Shown piece after piece: positions 22,379 through 25,130 of a stretch of DNA of 25,130 bases. Below the pieces are notes generated by a model that was given only the letters and a program-made list of their open reading frames with translations, had not been told where the DNA came from and did not search any database. The stretch is from the NCBI GenBank assembly GCA_002296055.1, contig DBHE01000129.1:1-25130 (forward strand), written 5' to 3'. Numbering within the stretch: the first letter of the stretch is position 1; each line of letters starts with the position of its first letter. A program made the position numbers and the translations under genes. Origin of the DNA: Pseudomonadaceae bacterium UBA836. GTDB taxonomy: Bacteria; Pseudomonadota; Gammaproteobacteria; Pseudomonadales; Pseudomonadaceae.

Positions 22379-25130
22379 GCTGGCAACGGTGCTACTGAGC
22401 GCTGTGCCCACTGCTGCACTGGCCTTTCAGCCGATCAGCGGCCCGGTGAGTAGCCGTAGCGCCGCACCGGCCAATGTGGTCCTGCTGCTGGATAACTCCT
22501 CCAGCATGGTGCTCAACAGCACCGGCGGGCGAACCCGGCTGGCGGTTATGCAGGAGGCCGCCAGTCAGCTGCTGCACCAGCATCGCGACCTGCGGTTTGG
22601 CCTGTTTGCCTTCAACCCGGCCTCGGGGGCGGGCGTGCAGCGTGACACGGCCGGTGGACGACTGCTGGTGCCCGTTGACGGGATTGGGCATGACGCAGCC
22701 GGCCTGCAGCACCTGCAACGGCTGGAGCAGGCCATTGCCAACCTGAACCCCGCAGCGGGCAATGACCCGGACCTGTACACCTGGACGCCGCTGGCCGAAA
22801 CCCACTATGAGATCAGCCGCTACCTGCGCGGCATGTCGTCCTTCTACGAGCCCTCCACACCCCGTTACCAGAGCCCTTTGCAGTGGCGCTGTCAGGCCAG
22901 CGCGGCAGTTGTGCTGACCGACGGGCTGCCAACCCACGACAGTGACTTCCCCGTCTCGGCGCAGCAGGAGCCGGCTGGTCAGAACCCGCATCTGCCCGGC
23001 AACTGGCACCTGCCGGACTGGGATGGCGATGCCAGCAACGATACGACCGGTGCAAGCCTGCAGGACCCGGGCAGCACTTTCTATCTGGACGATATGGCAG
23101 CCTTTGCTCGTTCGCTCGACCTGCTTCAGGGCGGCGTGGATGCAGCCGGGCAGAGCTGGGACGATCCGGCCTATCCAGCGCAAAATCTGCGCACCTACAC
23201 CCTTGGCTTTGCCATTGATGACCCGCGTTTGCGCGCTGCAGCGCAGGCTGGCGGTGGCCGCTACCTGAGCGTTGCCGACGCCGGCGGGTTGTCCGATGCG
23301 CTGAGGCACATTGTGGGGGAGGTTGGCGCGCATAGCGGCTTTGTTTCGGCAGCGACGCTGGACGGCCAGACTTTGAGCGCTGGCCGCCTGCGCGTGCGCT
23401 CGCAATACCATGCCCGCGACTGGAGCGGAGAGCTGGAGCTGCTGGCGCTGGACAGAAGTGGGGCAGAGCAGGGCGTGATCTGGCGCAGCGACAGCCAGTT
23501 TGTACCGGGCGGGCTGCGCGGTCGATACCAGAGCTGGCGCCAGGCTGATGGGCTGCAGCCAGCAGGCCCGGTGACCTTGCGCGGCGCAGGGTTTGCCGCC
23601 CTGGCGCCTGTCCAGCAACAGCAGCTACTGGCGATGGCCACGGGGCTTGGTTTGCATGGCGCCAACGCCGGGCAACAGTTGCTCGATTGGGCGCGTGGCG
23701 TGCCGGTACCGGGGCTGCGCGAACGCACCCGCCTGCTGGGCGACAGCGTGCGCAGCGCGCCCAGGCTTTTGATGGCTGGGGCGCCCCTGTTGGCCAGCGA
23801 GGAGGCGGACTACCACGCTTATCTGCAGCAACGCGGGGCTTTGGGTGATCTGCTCTTGGTGGGCGCCAATGACGGCTTCCTGCATCTGTTCGAGGCGGGC
23901 GGTCTGCACCGCTACGCCTACTTGCCTGCGGCCGTGCAGGGCAACCTGGAGCATTGGGCCGCCCCGGCCTACGGTGCAGGGTACGGGCATCGCTCCGGGG
24001 TGGACGGCCAGATCGCGCTGACTGATGCGCGCCTGTCGGCAGGCTGGAGCACGCTGGCCGTGGCCGGATTGGGTGCCGGCGGCAAGGGGCTGTTTGCTGT
24101 GCGGCTGTATGACCAGACTGATGCCGGCAACGCACTTGGCGCGCTCTGGGAGGTGGACGCCGCGCTGCCGGGCTGGCAGGCGCTCGGCCATGTTTACGCC
24201 GCTCCGCAGGTATTCAACAAGGCCGGGCGAGCGCTGCTGATCACCGGCAACGGCTACGGCAGCGCGACGGGCCTGGCCAGTTTGCTGGTGCTGGATGCCG
24301 AAACCGGCGAGCTGCTCAGACAGCTGGACCTGCCTTCCAGGGCCGGCACGCCCGAGGCTAACGGCTTGTCTGCCGTGACCCTGCAGCGTGATGCCAGTCA
24401 GAACGTACTGGCAGCGTACGCTGGTGACCTGCATGGACAGCTGTGGGGCTTTGATCTGAGCGCGGATGACCCACAGCACTGGCAGGTGATTAACCGCAGC
24501 GCGCCGCTGTTCGCTGCCCCGCCCGGCCAGCCGCTGACCGCTGCGCCGCTTCTGCACCTCAGTACGCCGGCCAGAGCGCCACTGCTACTGTTTGGCAGTG
24601 GCCGCCTGCTGGCGCAAGGCGATGCGCAAAGCCGGAAGCAACAGGCAATCTATGCGCTGCGCCTGGCGCCATCAGGGCGAACGCTGGGTGTGGCTGATCT
24701 CGCGCAGCGCAGGCTACAGCAGGGCGACACGGTCAGTACCCGGACAGTGGACGGTACTGCGTTGGACTGGCAGCAGCAGGCGGGCTGGTATGTGCCGTTG
24801 CCGGTTCACCCGGTCAGCGCCGAGCGGGTGGTCGAGGCGGCAACGGTCGTGGGTAGCCGGGTGCTGTTCAGCACGCTGATCCCGCGCCGCAGCGCTGCAG
24901 ATCCCTGTCGCCATCAGAGCAGCGGCTGGTTACTGTCGCTGGCGCTGGATACCGGTTTGGCACCGTCTTTTGCCAGTCTGGATGGCAACGCTGATCTACA
25001 GGTCAATGACGCAGACATTGGCGTGGTCGGCATCGAGCTGGATATCGGCCTGCCGGGCCTGCCGCAGGTACTGCGTGCGGAGGCAGACCCGGAGGTGGCG
25101 CTGCCCGGCTGCGAGAGCGAGCACTACCTG
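22359..25130 (+). CDS. pilY1: Type IV pilus tip-associated adhesin PilY1, 5' part
   Basis: The frame is open for 924 codons and leaves the window at its right edge. The start ATG at 22359 lies inside pilX; GGAGG at 22348-22352 sits 6 nt before it and decides the start. A signal peptide (MHWPTSKLATVLLSAVPTAA then LA, cut about residue 22) is followed by a von Willebrand A domain. Its metal site DxSxS is at Asp45-Ser47-Ser49 (VVLLLDNSSSM), with the later VVLTDGLPTHD. A C-terminal beta-propeller region follows (LLLVGANDGFLHLFEAGG and similar repeats). An EF-hand-like calcium loop, DGNADLQVND, is at about residues 875-884. PilY1 promotes pilus assembly, adhesion and surface sensing. Confidence 0.93.
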   Translation, partial: MHWPTSKLATVLLSAVPTAALAFQPISGPVSSRSAAPANVVLLLDNSSSMVLNSTGGRTRLAVMQEAASQLLHQHRDLRFGLFAFNPASGAGVQRDTAGGRLLVPVDGIGHDAAGLQHLQRLEQAIANLNPAAGNDPDLYTWTPLAETHYEISRYLRGMSSFYEPSTPRYQSPLQWRCQASAAVVLTDGLPTHDSDFPVSAQQEPAGQNPHLPGNWHLPDWDGDASNDTTGASLQDPGSTFYLDDMAAFARSLDLLQGGVDAAGQSWDDPAYPAQNLRTYTLGFAIDDPRLRAAAQAGGGRYLSVADAGGLSDALRHIVGEVGAHSGFVSAATLDGQTLSAGRLRVRSQYHARDWSGELELLALDRSGAEQGVIWRSDSQFVPGGLRGRYQSWRQADGLQPAGPVTLRGAGFAALAPVQQQQLLAMATGLGLHGANAGQQLLDWARGVPVPGLRERTRLLGDSVRSAPRLLMAGAPLLASEEADYHAYLQQRGALGDLLLVGANDGFLHLFEAGGLHRYAYLPAAVQGNLEHWAAPAYGAGYGHRSGVDGQIALTDARLSAGWSTLAVAGLGAGGKGLFAVRLYDQTDAGNALGALWEVDAALPGWQALGHVYAAPQVFNKAGRALLITGNGYGSATGLASLLVLDAETGELLRQLDLPSRAGTPEANGLSAVTLQRDASQNVLAAYAGDLHGQLWGFDLSADDPQHWQVINRSAPLFAAPPGQPLTAAPLLHLSTPARAPLLLFGSGRLLAQGDAQSRKQQAIYALRLAPSGRTLGVADLAQRRLQQGDTVSTRTVDGTALDWQQQAGWYVPLPVHPVSAERVVEAATVVGSRVLFSTLIPRRSAADPCRHQSSGWLLSLALDTGLAPSFASLDGNADLQVNDADIGVVGIELDIGLPGLPQVLRAEADPEVALPGCESEHYL

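Noticed and set aside
22392..24557. Long antisense frames (408, 440 and 310 codons) under pilY1
   Set aside because: They mirror pilY1 codon bias, have Arg/Ala/Pro-rich composition and no family features; pilY1 itself shows signal peptide, metal site and propeller repeats.
1..25130. Mobile elements, CRISPR arrays, tRNA or rRNA genes
   Set aside because: Nothing resembling transposase, integrase, direct-repeat arrays or tRNA cloverleafs was seen; gene order is core chromosomal.

Overview
The window looks like a chromosomal segment of a Pseudomonas-type gammaproteobacterium (Pseudomonadaceae in the broad sense; a Halopseudomonas- or Stutzerimonas-like member is possible, but the genus is inferred). 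Base composition is high in G+C throughout. From memory, the order ispE-lolB-lbcA / hemA-prfA-prmC-moeB-murI-pagL / phrB / hemH matches the P. aeruginosa PAO1 block around PA4655-PA4669. No tRNA, rRNA, CRISPR array or insertion sequence was seen.

Layout. Positions 1-2449 (minus strand) hold ispE (start only), lolB and lbcA, an envelope operon. Positions 2684-7415 (plus) hold hemA-prfA-prmC-moeB-murI, each gene overlapping the next by 4 to 8 nt, followed by pagL (7512-8033), a lipid A deacylase-like outer membrane protein. Positions 8040-15547 (minus) hold a tight eight-gene operon: DUF523/DUF1722 protein, phrB photolyase, SnoaL-like protein, short-chain dehydrogenase, FAD oxidoreductase, DUF1365 protein, Cfa-like methyltransferase and DUF2878 membrane protein. 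Positions 15683-16657 (minus) hold a renalase-like flavoprotein. Positions 16880-18832 (plus) hold a TIGR01777 epimerase and hemH. A LysE-type exporter (18845-19477, minus) and a D-2-hydroxyacid dehydrogenase (19543-20508, plus) follow. From 20691 to the right edge lies the minor pilin cluster pilV-pilW-pilX-pilY1, with pilY1 cut by the window end.

The most interesting part is 8040-16880. The lipid-modification set (SnoaL-SDR-FAD oxidoreductase-DUF1365-Cfa-like-DUF2878) is known elsewhere as part of singlet-oxygen or light-stress regulons under RpoE-ChrR or LitR/CarH-type MerR control. Here it is joined to the photolyase operon without any regulator gene in the window. The promoter region upstream of this operon and the one upstream of the renalase-like gene share a 17-nt element (14/17 identical), and both carry TRTACA-type boxes, which suggests one off-site regulator. 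The Cfa-like enzyme appears to lack two of the usual bicarbonate ligands of cyclopropane synthases, so it probably does different chemistry. Flanking tetrapyrrole genes (hemA, hemH) make a photosensitiser/photoprotection link plausible, but that is inference.

Other notable points are a PagL homologue with Asn in place of the catalytic Glu, a ferrochelatase with a cysteine-rich internal insert, a 15-codon mini-ORF coupled to phrB, a hairpin that would cover the pilV ribosome binding site, and a minor pilin operon that begins at pilV with no fimT or fimU beside it.
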